From: Apostichopus japonicus
Taxonomy: Eukaryota > Echinodermata > Holothuroidea > Aspidochirotida > Stichopodidae
DNA length: 64,000 nt
Assembly (NCBI RefSeq): GCF_037975245.1
Contig: NC_092570.1
Span: forward strand, 12,007,001 to 12,071,000
Reading direction: 5' to 3'
In this document: one piece after another, positions 1-11,249 of the stretch
Position numbering within the stretch: position 1 is the stretch's first letter
Layout of the letters: each line of letters begins with the position of its first letter
The notes under the pieces: model-generated
The model's input: only the letters and a program-made list of their open reading frames with translations
Database searches by the model: none
What the model was told of the DNA's origin: nothing
Made by a program: the position numbers and the translations under genes

Positions 1-107
1 GCATATGTCAAGTGGTGTGGGTTACTATGGAATTAGGTACCCTATACAGGGTCAGACCTCCATAACGCCCTAATATTGTGATATTATGTATAAATAATGT
101 TTTGATG

Positions 108-154
108 TCATTCCACTAGTTGAGTGGGAATGAGGGGTGGGGATGATTGGAAAG
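108..154 (+). other. Conserved core 1 of the monomer, with a hairpin (example in monomer 1)
   Basis: This 47-bp stretch (TCATTCC...GGAAAG) is almost invariant in every A monomer and, as reverse complement, in array B (for example 54,422-54,468), although the rest of the monomer has diverged. It includes an imperfect inverted repeat at 110-131: ATTCC-ACT, loop AGTTG, AGTGGGAAT (8-bp stem with one bulged C). It is followed by the G-rich 'gaggggtggggatg'. A protein-binding site or structural element is inference. Confidence 0.75.
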
Positions 155-607
155 CCCTAATCAGAATATATGCTGTTGCATGTGCTACATTCATACAATT
201 TGATATATTAGAGAGAAAATAGGGATGTACACTGATATGGTTTTCTCCTATTGTTTGAGAAAGATTTTTTTGACCATTTCCAACAGCATAGATAAAGGTG
301 ATGTATATTAAATGTAATGTCAAAGGTTTTTTTTTTTACTATTAGGGTCCCAATGTGTGTGAGAATTTAATGAACAGTCTAATATTAATTTTTGACCATC
401 TTATTTCCACCGTTTCAAAGTTTTGTTGTCATTCCAAATTGATGAACTGCTTAATCTCAAATACATCAGTGTAGAAAATAACCTTGTCCAACTTTTACAG
501 GCTCCACCCATATGTGGAACCATCATGTGGGGCAAAAGGGGGGGGGGTGTTGCTGGAGGGGGAAACTGGGAAAGCAGCTATATGTATGTTCTAGGGCTAT
601 CATTAGG

Positions 608-667
608 ATCAAATATTTGAAAGCATAGGATTTTATGTGTATTCATCCTTGTTGAATGGGATGGAGG
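608..667 (+). other. Conserved core 2 of the monomer (example in monomer 1)
   Basis: About 58 bp from ATCAAATATTTGAAAGCATA to GTTGAATGGGATGGA. The array B units, read in the same orientation, differ by little more than one base in this stretch (gtgTattc in A versus gtgAattc in B). It lies directly upstream of the G-quadruplex motif. Units 27 and 28 are the clear exceptions, with an 8-bp loss inside it. Function unknown. Confidence 0.7.
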
Positions 668-1466
668 GTCGGGGAGGGGAGAGGGGTGTCCAATTGACTT
701 GGCTGCCCTCTTGGTCGTCTATTTGCTTTTCTCCCTGCTACGTAAAGTTTGATATGTCCTGAAAATTACAGTTTGTACACTATCACTCTATCTAGCTCAT
801 TGCATATGTCAAGTGGTGTGGGTTACTATGGAATTAGGTACCCTATACAGGGTCAGACCTCCATAACGCCCTAATATTGTGATATTATGTATAAATAATG
901 TTTTGATGTCATTCCACTAGTTGAGTGGGAATGAGGGGTGGGGATGATTGGAAAGCCCTAATCAGAATATATGCTGTTGCATGTGCTACATTCATACAAT
1001 TTGATATATTAGAGAGAAAATAGGGATGTACACTGTTATGGCTTTCTCCTATTGTTTGAGAAAGATTTTTTCTACCATTTCCAACAGCATAGATTAAGGT
1101 GATGTATATTAAATGTAATGTCAAAGGTTTTTTTTTTTTACTATTAGGGTCCCAATGTGTGTGAAAATTTAATGAACAGTCTAATATTAATTTTTGACCA
1201 TCTTATTTCCACCGTTTCAAAGTTTTGTTGTCATTCCAAATTGATGAACTGCTTAATCTCAAATACATCAGTGTAGAAAATAACCTTGTCCAACTTTTAC
1301 AGGCTCCACCCATATGTGGAACCATCATGTGGGGCAAAAGGGGGGGGGTGTTGCTGGAGGGGGAAACTGGGAAAGCAGCTATATGTAGGTTCTAGGGCTA
1401 TCATTAGGATCAAATATTTGAAAGCATAGAATTTTATGTGTATTCATCCTTGTTGAATGGGATGGA

Positions 1467-1488
1467 GGGTCGGGGAGGGGTGGGGGGG
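1467..1488 (+). other. G-quadruplex-type motif, one per A monomer (example in monomer 2)
   Basis: The second G-rich tract of the monomer has four G-runs with 1-2-base loops: GGG-TC-GGGG-A-GGGG-T-GGGGGGG. Nearly all A units have this or a close variant, always on the + strand, spaced about 804 bp. In units 20-23 the third run is broken ('ggggagtggtgggg'), but the upstream GGG of 'gaatGGGatggaGGG' keeps a four-run pattern with longer loops. Folding is inferred from the standard G3+N1-7 pattern. Confidence 0.75.
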
Positions 1489-1603
1489 TGTCCAATTGAC
1501 TTGGCTGCCATATTGGTCGTCTATTTGCTTTTCTCCCTGCTACGTAAAGTTTGATATGTCCTGAAAATTACAGTTTGTACACTATCACTCTATCTAGCTC
1601 ATT

Positions 1604-4600
1604 GCATATGTCAAGTGGTGTGGGTTACTATTGAATTAGGTACCCTATAAAGGGTCAGACCTCCATAACGCCCTAATATTGTGATATTATGTATAAATAA
1701 TGTTTTGATGTCATTCCACTAGTTGAGTGGGAATGAGGGGTGGGGATGATTGGAAAGCCCTAATCAGAATATATGCTGTTGCATGTGCTACATTCATACA
1801 ATTTGATATATTATAGAGAAAATAGGGATGTACACTGTTATGGTTTTCTCCTATTGTTTGAGAAAGATTTTTTTGACCATTTCCAACAGCATAGATTAAG
1901 GTGATGTATATTAAATGTAATGTCAAAGGTTTTTTTTTTTTACTATAAGGGTCCCAATGTGTGTGAGAATTTAATGAACAGTCTAATATTAATTTTTGAC
2001 CATCTTATTTCCACCGTTTCAAAGTTTTGTTGTCATTCCAAATTGATGAACTGCTTAATCTCAAATACATCAGTGTAGAAAATAGCCTTGTCCAACTTTT
2101 ACAGGCTCCACCCATATGTGGAACCATCATGTGGGGCAAAAGGGGGGGGGGGGGTGTTGCTGGAGGGGGAAACTGGGAAAGCAGCTATATGTAGGTTAGA
2201 GCTATCATTAGGATCAAATATTTGAAAGCATAGGATTTTATGTGTATTCATCCTTGTTGAATGGGATGGAGGGTCGAGGCGGGGTGGGGGGGGGGTCCAA
2301 GTGACTTGCGTGCCCTCTTGGTCGTCTATTTGCTTTTCTACCTGCTACGTAAAGTTTGATATGTCTTGAAAATTACAGTTTGTACACTATCACACTATCT
2401 AGCTCATTGCATGTGGCAAGTGGTGTGGGTCACTATGGAATCAGGTACCGTATACAGGGTCAGACCTCCATAACGCCCTAATATTGTGATATTATGTATA
2501 AATAATGTTTTGATGTCATTCCACTAGTTGAGTGGGAATGAGGGGTGGGGATGATTGGAAATCCCTATTCAGAATATATGCTGTTGCATGTGCTACATTC
2601 ATACAATTTGATATATTATAGAGAAAATAGGGATGTACACTGATATGGCTTTCTCCAATTGTTTGAGAAAGATTTTTTTACCATTTCCAACAGCATAGAT
2701 TAAGGTGATGTATATTAAATGTAATGTAGAATGTTTTTTTTTTCAACTATTTGGGTCCCCATAATGTGTGTGAGAATTTAATGAACAGTCTAATATTAAT
2801 TTTTGACCATCTTATTTCCACCTTTTCAAAGTTTTGTTGTCATTCCAAATTGATGAACTGCTTAATCTCAAATACATCAGTGTAGAAAATAACCTTGTCC
2901 AACTTTTACAGGCTCCACCCATATGTGGAACCATCATGAGGGGCAAAAGGGGGGGGGTGTTGGTGGAGGGGGAAACTGGGAAAGCAGCTATATGTAGGTT
3001 CTAGGGCTATCATTAGGATCAAATATTTGAAAGCATAGGATTTTATGTGTATTCATCCTTGTTGAATCGGATGGAGGGTCGGGGAGGGGTGGGGGGGGTC
3101 CAATTGACTTGGCTGCCCTCTTGGTCGTCTATTTGCTTTTCTCCCTGCTACGTAAAGTTTGATATGTCCTGAAAATTACAGTTTGTACACTATCACTCTA
3201 TCTAGCTCATTGCATATGTCAAGTGGTGTGGGTTACTATTGAATTAGGTACCCTATAAAGGGTCAGACCTCCATAACGCCCTAATATTGTGATATTATGT
3301 ATAAATAATGTTTTGATGTCATTCCACTAGTTGAGTGGGAATGAGGGGTGGGGATGATTGGAAAGCCCTAATCAGAATATATGCTGTTGCATGTGCTACA
3401 TTCATACAATTTGATATATTATAGAGAAAATAGGGATGTACACTGTTATGGTTTTCTCCTATTGTTTGAGAAAGATTTTTTTGACCATTTCCAACAGCAT
3501 AGATTAAGGTGATGTATATTAAATGTAATGTCAAAGGTTTTTTTTTTTTACTATAAGGGTCCCAATGTGTGTGAGAATTTAATGAACAGTCTAATATTAA
3601 TTTTTGACCATCTTATTTCCACCGTTTCAAAGTTTTGTTGTCATTCCAAATTGATGAACTGCTTAATCTCAAATACATCAGTGTAGAAAATAGCCTTGTC
3701 CAACTTTTACAGGCTCCACCCATATGTGGAACCATCATGTGGGGCAAAAGGGGGGGGGTGTTGCTGGAGGGGGAAACTGGGAAAGCAGCTATATGTAGGT
3801 TAGAGCTATCATTAGGATCAAATATTTGAAAGCATAGGATTTTATGTGTATTCATCCTTGTTGAATGGGATGGAGGGTCGAGGCGGGGTGGGGGGGGGGT
3901 CCAAGTGACTTGCGTGCCCTCTTGGTCGTCTATTTGCTTTTCTACCTGCTACGTAAAGTTTGATATGTCTTGAAAATTACAGTTTGTACACTATCACACT
4001 ATCTAGCTCATTGCATGTGGCAAGTGGTGTGGGTCACTATGGAATCAGGTACCGTATACAGGGTCAGACCTCCATAACGCCCTAATATTGTGATATTATG
4101 TATAAATAATGTTTTGATGTCATTCCACTAGTTGAGTGGGAATGAGGGGTGGGGATGATTGGAAATCCCTATTCAGAATATATGCTGTTGCATGTGCTAC
4201 ATTCATACAATTTGATATATTATAGAGAAAATAGGGATGTACACTGATATGGCTTTCTCCAATTGTTTGAGAAAGATTTTTTTACCATTTCCAACAGCAT
4301 AGATTAAGGTGATGTATATTAAATGTAATGTAGAATGTTTTTTTTTTCAACTATTTGGGTCCCCATAATGTGTGTGAGAATTTAATGAACAGTCTAATAT
4401 TAATTTTTGACCATCTTATTTCCACCTTTTCAAAGTTTTGTTGTCATTCCAAATTGATGAACTGCTTAATCTCAAATACATCAGTGTAGAAAATAACCTT
4501 GTCCAACTTTTACAGGCTCCACCCATATGTGGAACCATCATGAGGGGCAAAAGGGGGGGGGGGTGTTGCTGGAGGGGGAAACTGGGAAAGCAGCTATATG

Positions 4601-4817
4601 TAGGTTCTAGGGCTATCATTAGGATCAAATATTTGAAAGCATAGGATTTTATGTGTATTCATCCTTGTTGAATGGGATGGAGGGTCGGGGAGGGGTGGGG
4701 GCTGTCCAATTGACTTGACGGCCCTATTGGTCGTCTATTTGCTATTCTCCCTGCTACGTAAAGTTTGATATGTCCTGAAAATTACAGTTTGTACACTATC
4801 ACTCTATCTAGATCATT
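1604..4817 (+). repeat. Duplicated monomer pair (units 3-4 and 5-6), period about 1,608 bp
   Basis: Units 3 and 5 share private variants: 'ggttactattgaattagg', 'ccctataaagggtc', 'actataagggtccc', and 'gggtcgaggcgggg' in the second G-run. Units 4 and 6 share 'gggtcactatggaatcagg', 'caactatttgggtcccc' and 'catcatgaggggc'. The copies differ mainly in G-run length. Unit 10 (7,229) carries the unit-3/5 head again. A recent unequal exchange explains this. Confidence 0.85.
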
Positions 4818-7800
4818 GCATGTGGCATGTGGTGTGGGTTACTATGGAATCAGGTACCGTATACAGGGTCAGACCTCCATAACGCCCTAATAATGTGATA
4901 TTATGTATAAATAATGTTTTGATGTCATTCCACTAGTTGAGTGGGAATGAGGGGTGGGGATGATTGGAAATCCCTATTCAGAATATATGCTGTTGCATGT
5001 GCTACATTCATACAATTTGATATATTATAGAGAAAATAGGGATGTACACTGATATGGCTTTCTCCAATTGTTTGAGAAAGAATTTTTTTTACCATTTCCA
5101 ACAGCATAGATTAAGGTGATGTATATTAAATGTAATGTAGAATGTTTTTTTTTTCAACTATTTGGGTCCCCATAATGTGTGTGAGAATTTAATGAACAGT
5201 CTAATATTAATTTTTGACCATCTTATTTCCACCTTTTCAAAGTTTTGTTGTCATTCCAAATTGATGAACTGCTTAATCTCAAATACATCAGTGTAGAAAA
5301 TAACCTTGTCCAACTTTTACAGGCTCCACCCATATGTGGAACCATCATGTGGGGCAAAAGGGGGGGGTGTTGCTGGAGGGGGAAACTGGGAAAGCAGCTA
5401 TATGTAGGTTCTAGGGCTATCATTAGGATCAAATATTTGAAAGCATAGGATTTTATGTGTATTCATCCTTGTTGAATGGGATGGAGGGTCGGGGAGGGGT
5501 GGGGGCTGTCCAATTGACTTGACTGCCCTATTGGTCGTCTATTTGCTATTCTCCCTGCTACGTAAAGTTTGATATGTCCTGAAAATTACAGTTTGTACAC
5601 TATCACTCTATCTAGATCATTGCATGTGGCATGTGGTGTGGGTTACTATGGAATCAGGTACCGTATACAGGGTCAGACCTCCATAACGCCCTAATAATGT
5701 GATATTATGTATAAATAATGTTTTGATGTCATTCCACTAGTTGAGTGGGAATGAGGGGTGGGGATGATTGGAAAGCCCTAATCAGAATATATATGCTGTT
5801 GCATGTGCTGTATTCATACAATTTGATATATTATAGAGAAAATAGGGATGTACACTGTTATGGCTTTCTCCTATTGTTTGAGAATTTTTTTTTTCACCAT
5901 TTCCAACAGCATAGATTAAGGTGATGTATATTAAATGTAAAGTAGAAGGTTTTTTTTTTCTCAACTATTAGGGTCCCCATAATGTGTGTGAGAATTTAAT
6001 GAACAGCTAAATATTAATTTTTGACCATCTTATTTCCACCTTTTCAAAGTTTCGATGTCATTCCAAATTGGTGAACTGCTTAATCTCAAATACATCAGTG
6101 TAGAAAATAACCTTGTCCAACTTTTACAGGCTCCACCCATATGTGGAACCATCATGTGGGGCAAAAGGGGAGGGTGTTGCTGGAGGGGGAAACTGGGAAA
6201 GCAGCTATATGTAGGTTCAAGGGCTATCATTAGGATCAAATATTTGAAAGCATAGGATTTTATGTGTATTCATCCTTGTTGAATGGGATGGAGGGTCGGG
6301 GAGGGGGAGGGGGGCTCCAAGTGACTTGGCTGCACTCTTGGTCGTCTATTTGCTTTTCTCCCTGCTACGTAAAGTTTGATATGTCCTGAAAATTACAGTT
6401 TGTACACTATCACTCTATCTAGCTCATTGTATATGTCAAGTGGTGTGGGTTACTATGGAATTTGTTACCCTATACAGGGTCAGACCTCCATAACGCCCTA
6501 ATATTGTGATATTATGTATAAATAATGTTTTGATGTCATTCCACTAGTTGAGTGGGAATGAGGGGTGGGGATGATTGGAAAGCCCTAATCAGAATATATG
6601 CTGTTGCATGTGCTACATTCATACAATTTGATATATTATAGAGAAAATAGGGATGTACACTGTTATTGCTTTCTCCTATTGTTTGAGAAAGATTTTTTTG
6701 ACCATTTCCAACAGCATAGATTAAGGTGATGTATAGTAAATGTAATGTCAAAGGTTTTTTTTTCCCAACTATTAGGGTCCCCATAATGTGTGTGAGAATT
6801 TAATGAACAGTCTAATATTAGTTTTTGACCATCTTATTTTCACCGTTTCAAAGTTTCGATGTCATTCCAAATTGGTGAACTGCTTAATCTCAAATACATC
6901 AGTGTAGAAAATTACCTTGTCCAACATTTACAGGCTCCACCCATATGTGGAACCATCATGTGGGGCAAAAGGGGGGGGTGTTGCTGGAGGGGGAAACTGG
7001 GAAAGCAGCTATATGTATGTTCTAGGGCTATCATTAGGATCAAATATTTGAAAGCATAGGATTTTATGTGTATTCATCCTTGTTGAACGGAATGGAGGGT
7101 CGGGGAGGGGGGGGGTCCAAGTGACTTGCGTGCCCTCTTGGTCGTCTATTTGCTTTTCTCCCTGCTACGTAAAGTTTGATATGTCCTGAAAATTACAGTT
7201 TGTACACTATCACTCTATCTAGCTCATTGCATATGTCAAGTGGTGTGGGTTACTATTGAATTAGGTACCCTATAAAGGGTCAGACCTCCATAACGCCCTA
7301 ATATTGTGATATTATGTATAAATAATGTTTTGATGTCATTCCACTAGTTGAGTGGGAATGAGGGGTGGGGATGATTGGAAAGCCCTAATCAGAATATATG
7401 CTATTGCATGTGCTACATTCATACAATTTGATATATTATAGAGAAAATAGGGATGTACACTGTTATGGTTTTCTCCTATTGTTTGAGAAAGATTTTTTGA
7501 CCATTTCCAACAGCATAGATTAAGGTGATGTATATTAAATGTAATGTCAAAGGTTTTTTTTTTTTACTATAAGGGTCCCAATGTGTGTGAGAATTTAATG
7601 AACAGTCTAATATTAATTTTTGACCATCTTATTTCCACCGTTTCAAAGTTTTGTTGTCATTCCAAATTGATGAACTGCTTAATCTCAAATACATCAGTGT
7701 AGAAAATAGCCTTGTCCAACTTTTACAGGCTCCACCCATATGTGGAACCATCATGTGGGGCAAAAGGGGGGGGGTGTTGCTGGAGGGGGAAACTGGGAAA

Positions 7801-10800
7801 GCAGCTATATGTAGGTTCTAGGGCTATCATTAGGATCAAATATTTGAAAGCATAGGATTTTATGTGTATTCATCCTTGTTGAATGGGATGGAGGGTCGAG
7901 GAGGGTTGGGGGGGTCCAAGTGACTTGCGTGCTCTCTTGGTCGTCTATTTGCTTTTCTACCTGCTACGTAAAGTTTGATATGTCCTGAAAATTACAGTTT
8001 GTACACTATCACTCTATCTAGCTCATTGCATGTGGCAAGTGGTGTGGGTCACTATGGAATCAGGTACCGTATACAGGGTCAGACCTCCATAACGCCCTAA
8101 CATTGTGATATTATGTATAAATAATGTTTTGATGTCATTCCACTAGTTGAGTGGGAATGAGGGGTGGGGATGATTGGAAAGCCCTAATCAGAATATATGC
8201 TATTGCATGTGCTACATTCATACAATTTGATATATTAGAGAGAAAATAGGGATGTACACTGTTATGGCTTTCTCCTATTGTTTGAGAAAGATTTTTTTTA
8301 CCATTTCCAACAGCATAGATTAAGGTGATGTATATTAAATGTAATGTCAAAGGGTTTTTTTTTTTTACTATTAGGGTCCCAATGTGTGTGAGAATTTAAT
8401 GAACAGTCTAATATTAATTTTTGACCATCTTATTTCCACCGTTTCAAAGTATTGTTGTCATTCCAAATTGATGAACTGCTTAATATCAAATACATCAGTG
8501 TAGAAAATAACCTTGTCCAACTTTTACAGGCTCCACCCATATGTGGAACCATCATGTGGGGCAAAAGGGGGGGTTGTTGCTGGAGGGGGAAACTGGGAAA
8601 GCAGCTATATGTATGTTCTAGGGCTATCATTAGGATCAAATATTTGAAAGCATAGGATTTTATGTGTATTCATCCTTGTTGAATGGGATGGAGGGTCGGG
8701 GAGGGGGAGGGGGGGGTCCAATTGACTTGGCTGCCCTCTTGGTCGTCTATTTGCTTTTCTACCTGCTACGTAAAGTTTGATATGTCCTGAAAATTACAGT
8801 TTGTACACTATCACTCTATCTAGCTCATTGCATATATCAAGTGGTGTGGGTTACTATGGAATTAGGTACCCTATACAGGGTCGGACCTCCATAACGCCCT
8901 AATATTGTGATATTATGTATAAATAATGTTTTGATGTCATTCCACTAGTTGAGTGGGAATGAGGGGTGGGGATGATTGGAAAGCCCTAATCAGAATATAT
9001 GCTGTTGCATGTGCTACATTCATACAATTTGATATATTATAGAGAAAATAGGGATGTACACTGTTATGGTTTTCTCCTATTGTTTGAGAAAGATTTTTTT
9101 GACCATTTCCAACAGCATAGATTAAGGTGATGTATATTAAATGTAATGTCAAAGGATTTTTTTTTACTTTTAGGGTCCCAATGTGTGTGAAAATTTAATG
9201 AACAGTCTAATATTAATTTTTGACCATCTTATTTCCACCGTTTCAAAGTTTTGTTGTCATTCCAAATTGATGAACTGCTTAATCTCAAATACATCAGTGT
9301 AGAAAATAACCTTGTCCAACTTTTACAGGCTCCACCCATATGTGGAACCATCATGTGGGGCAAAAGGGGGGGGGTGTTGCTGGAGGGGGAAACTGGGAAA
9401 GCAGCTATATGTAGGTTCTAGGGCTATCATTAGGATCAAATATTTGAAAGCATAGAATTTTATGTGTATTCATCCTTGTTGAATGGGATGGAGGGTCGGG
9501 GAGGGGTGGGGGGTGTCCAATTGACTTGGCTGCCCTATTGGTCGTCTATTTGCTTTTCTACCTGCTACGTAAAGTTTGATATGTCCTGAAAATTACAGTT
9601 TGTACACTATCACTCTATTTAGATCATTGCATGTGGCAAGTGGTGTGGGTTACTATGGAATCAGGTACCGTATACAGGGTCAGACCTCCATAACGCCCTA
9701 ATAATGTGATATTATGTATAAATAATGTTTTGATGTCATTCCACTAGTTGAGTGGGAATGAGGGGTGGGGATGATTGGAAAGCCCTAATCAGAATATATA
9801 TGCTGTTGCATGTGCTACATTCATACAATTTGATATATTATAGAGAAAATAGGGATGTACACTGTTATGGCTTTCTCCTATTGTTTGAGGAATTTTTTTT
9901 TCACCATTTCCAACAGCATAGATTAAGGTGATGTATATTAAATGTAATGTCAAAGGTTTTTTTTTTTTCCCAACTATTAGGGTTCCCATAATGTGTGTGA
10001 GAATTTAATGAACAGTCTAATATTAGTTTTTGACCATCTTATTTCCACCTTTTCAAAGTTTCGATGTCATTCCAAATTGGTGAACTGCTTAATCTCAAAT
10101 ACATCAGTGTAGAAAATAGCCTTGTCCAACTTTTACAGGCTCCACCCATATGTGGAACCATCATGTGGGGCAAAAGGGGGGGGGGGTGTTGCTGGAGGGG
10201 GAAACTGGGAAAGCAGCTATTTGTAGGTTCTAGGGCTATCATTAGGATCAGATATTTGAAAGCATAGAATTTTATGTGTATTCATCCTTGTTGAATGGGA
10301 TGGAGGGTCGAAGAGGGGTGGGGGGGGTCCAAGTGACTTACGTGCCCTCTTGGTCGTCTATTTGCTTTTCTACCTGCTACGTAAAGTTTGATATGTCCTG
10401 AAAATTACAGTTTGTACACTATCACTCTATTTAGATCATTGCATGTGGCAAGTGGTGTGGGTTACTATGGAATTAGGTACCGTATACAGGGTCAGACCTC
10501 CATAACGCCCTAATAATGTGATATTATGTATAAATAATGTTTTGATGTCATTCCACTAGTTGAGTGGGAATGAGGGGTGGGGATGATTGGAAAGCCCTAA
10601 TCAGAATATATATGCTGTTGCATGTGCTACATTCATACAATTTGATATATCATAGAGAAAATAGGGATGTACACTGTTATGGCTTTCTCCTATTGTTTGA
10701 GAAATTTTTTTTTCACCATTTCCAACAGCATAGATTAAGGTGATGTATATTAAATGTAATGTCAAAGGTTTTTTTTTTTCCCCAACTATAAGGGTCCCCA

Positions 10801-11249
10801 TAATGTGTGTGAGAATTTAATGAACAGTCTAATATTAGTTTTTGACCATCTTATTTCCACCTTTTCAAAGTTTCGATGTCATTCCAAATTGGTGAACTGC
10901 TTAATCTCAAATACATCAGTGTAGAAAATAGCCTTGTCCAACTTTTACAGGCTCCACCCATATGTGGAACCATCATGTGGGGCAAAAGGGGGGGGGTGTT
11001 GCTGGAGGGGGAAACTGGGAAAGCAGCTATTTGTAGGTTCTAGGGCTATCATTAGGATCAGATATTTGAAAGCATAGAATTTTATGTGTATTCATCCTTG
11101 TTGAATGGGATGGAGGGTCGAAGAGGGGTGGGGGGGTCCAAGTGACTTACGTGCCCTCTTGGTCGTCTATTTGCTTTTCTACCTGCTACGTAAAGTTTGA
11201 TATGTCCTGAAAATTACAGTTTGTACACTATCACTCTATCTAGCTCATT

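Noticed and set aside
421-520. Possible splice acceptor 'caacttttacag/gctcc' in each monomer suggesting an exon
   Set aside because: It resembles a polypyrimidine-AG site, but no downstream reading frame or donor is conserved. Chance is sufficient.
1904-1940. T-runs of 8-13 bases as poly-A tails of retroposed copies
   Set aside because: The run sits at the same internal monomer position in every unit and has no target duplication, so it is part of the satellite.
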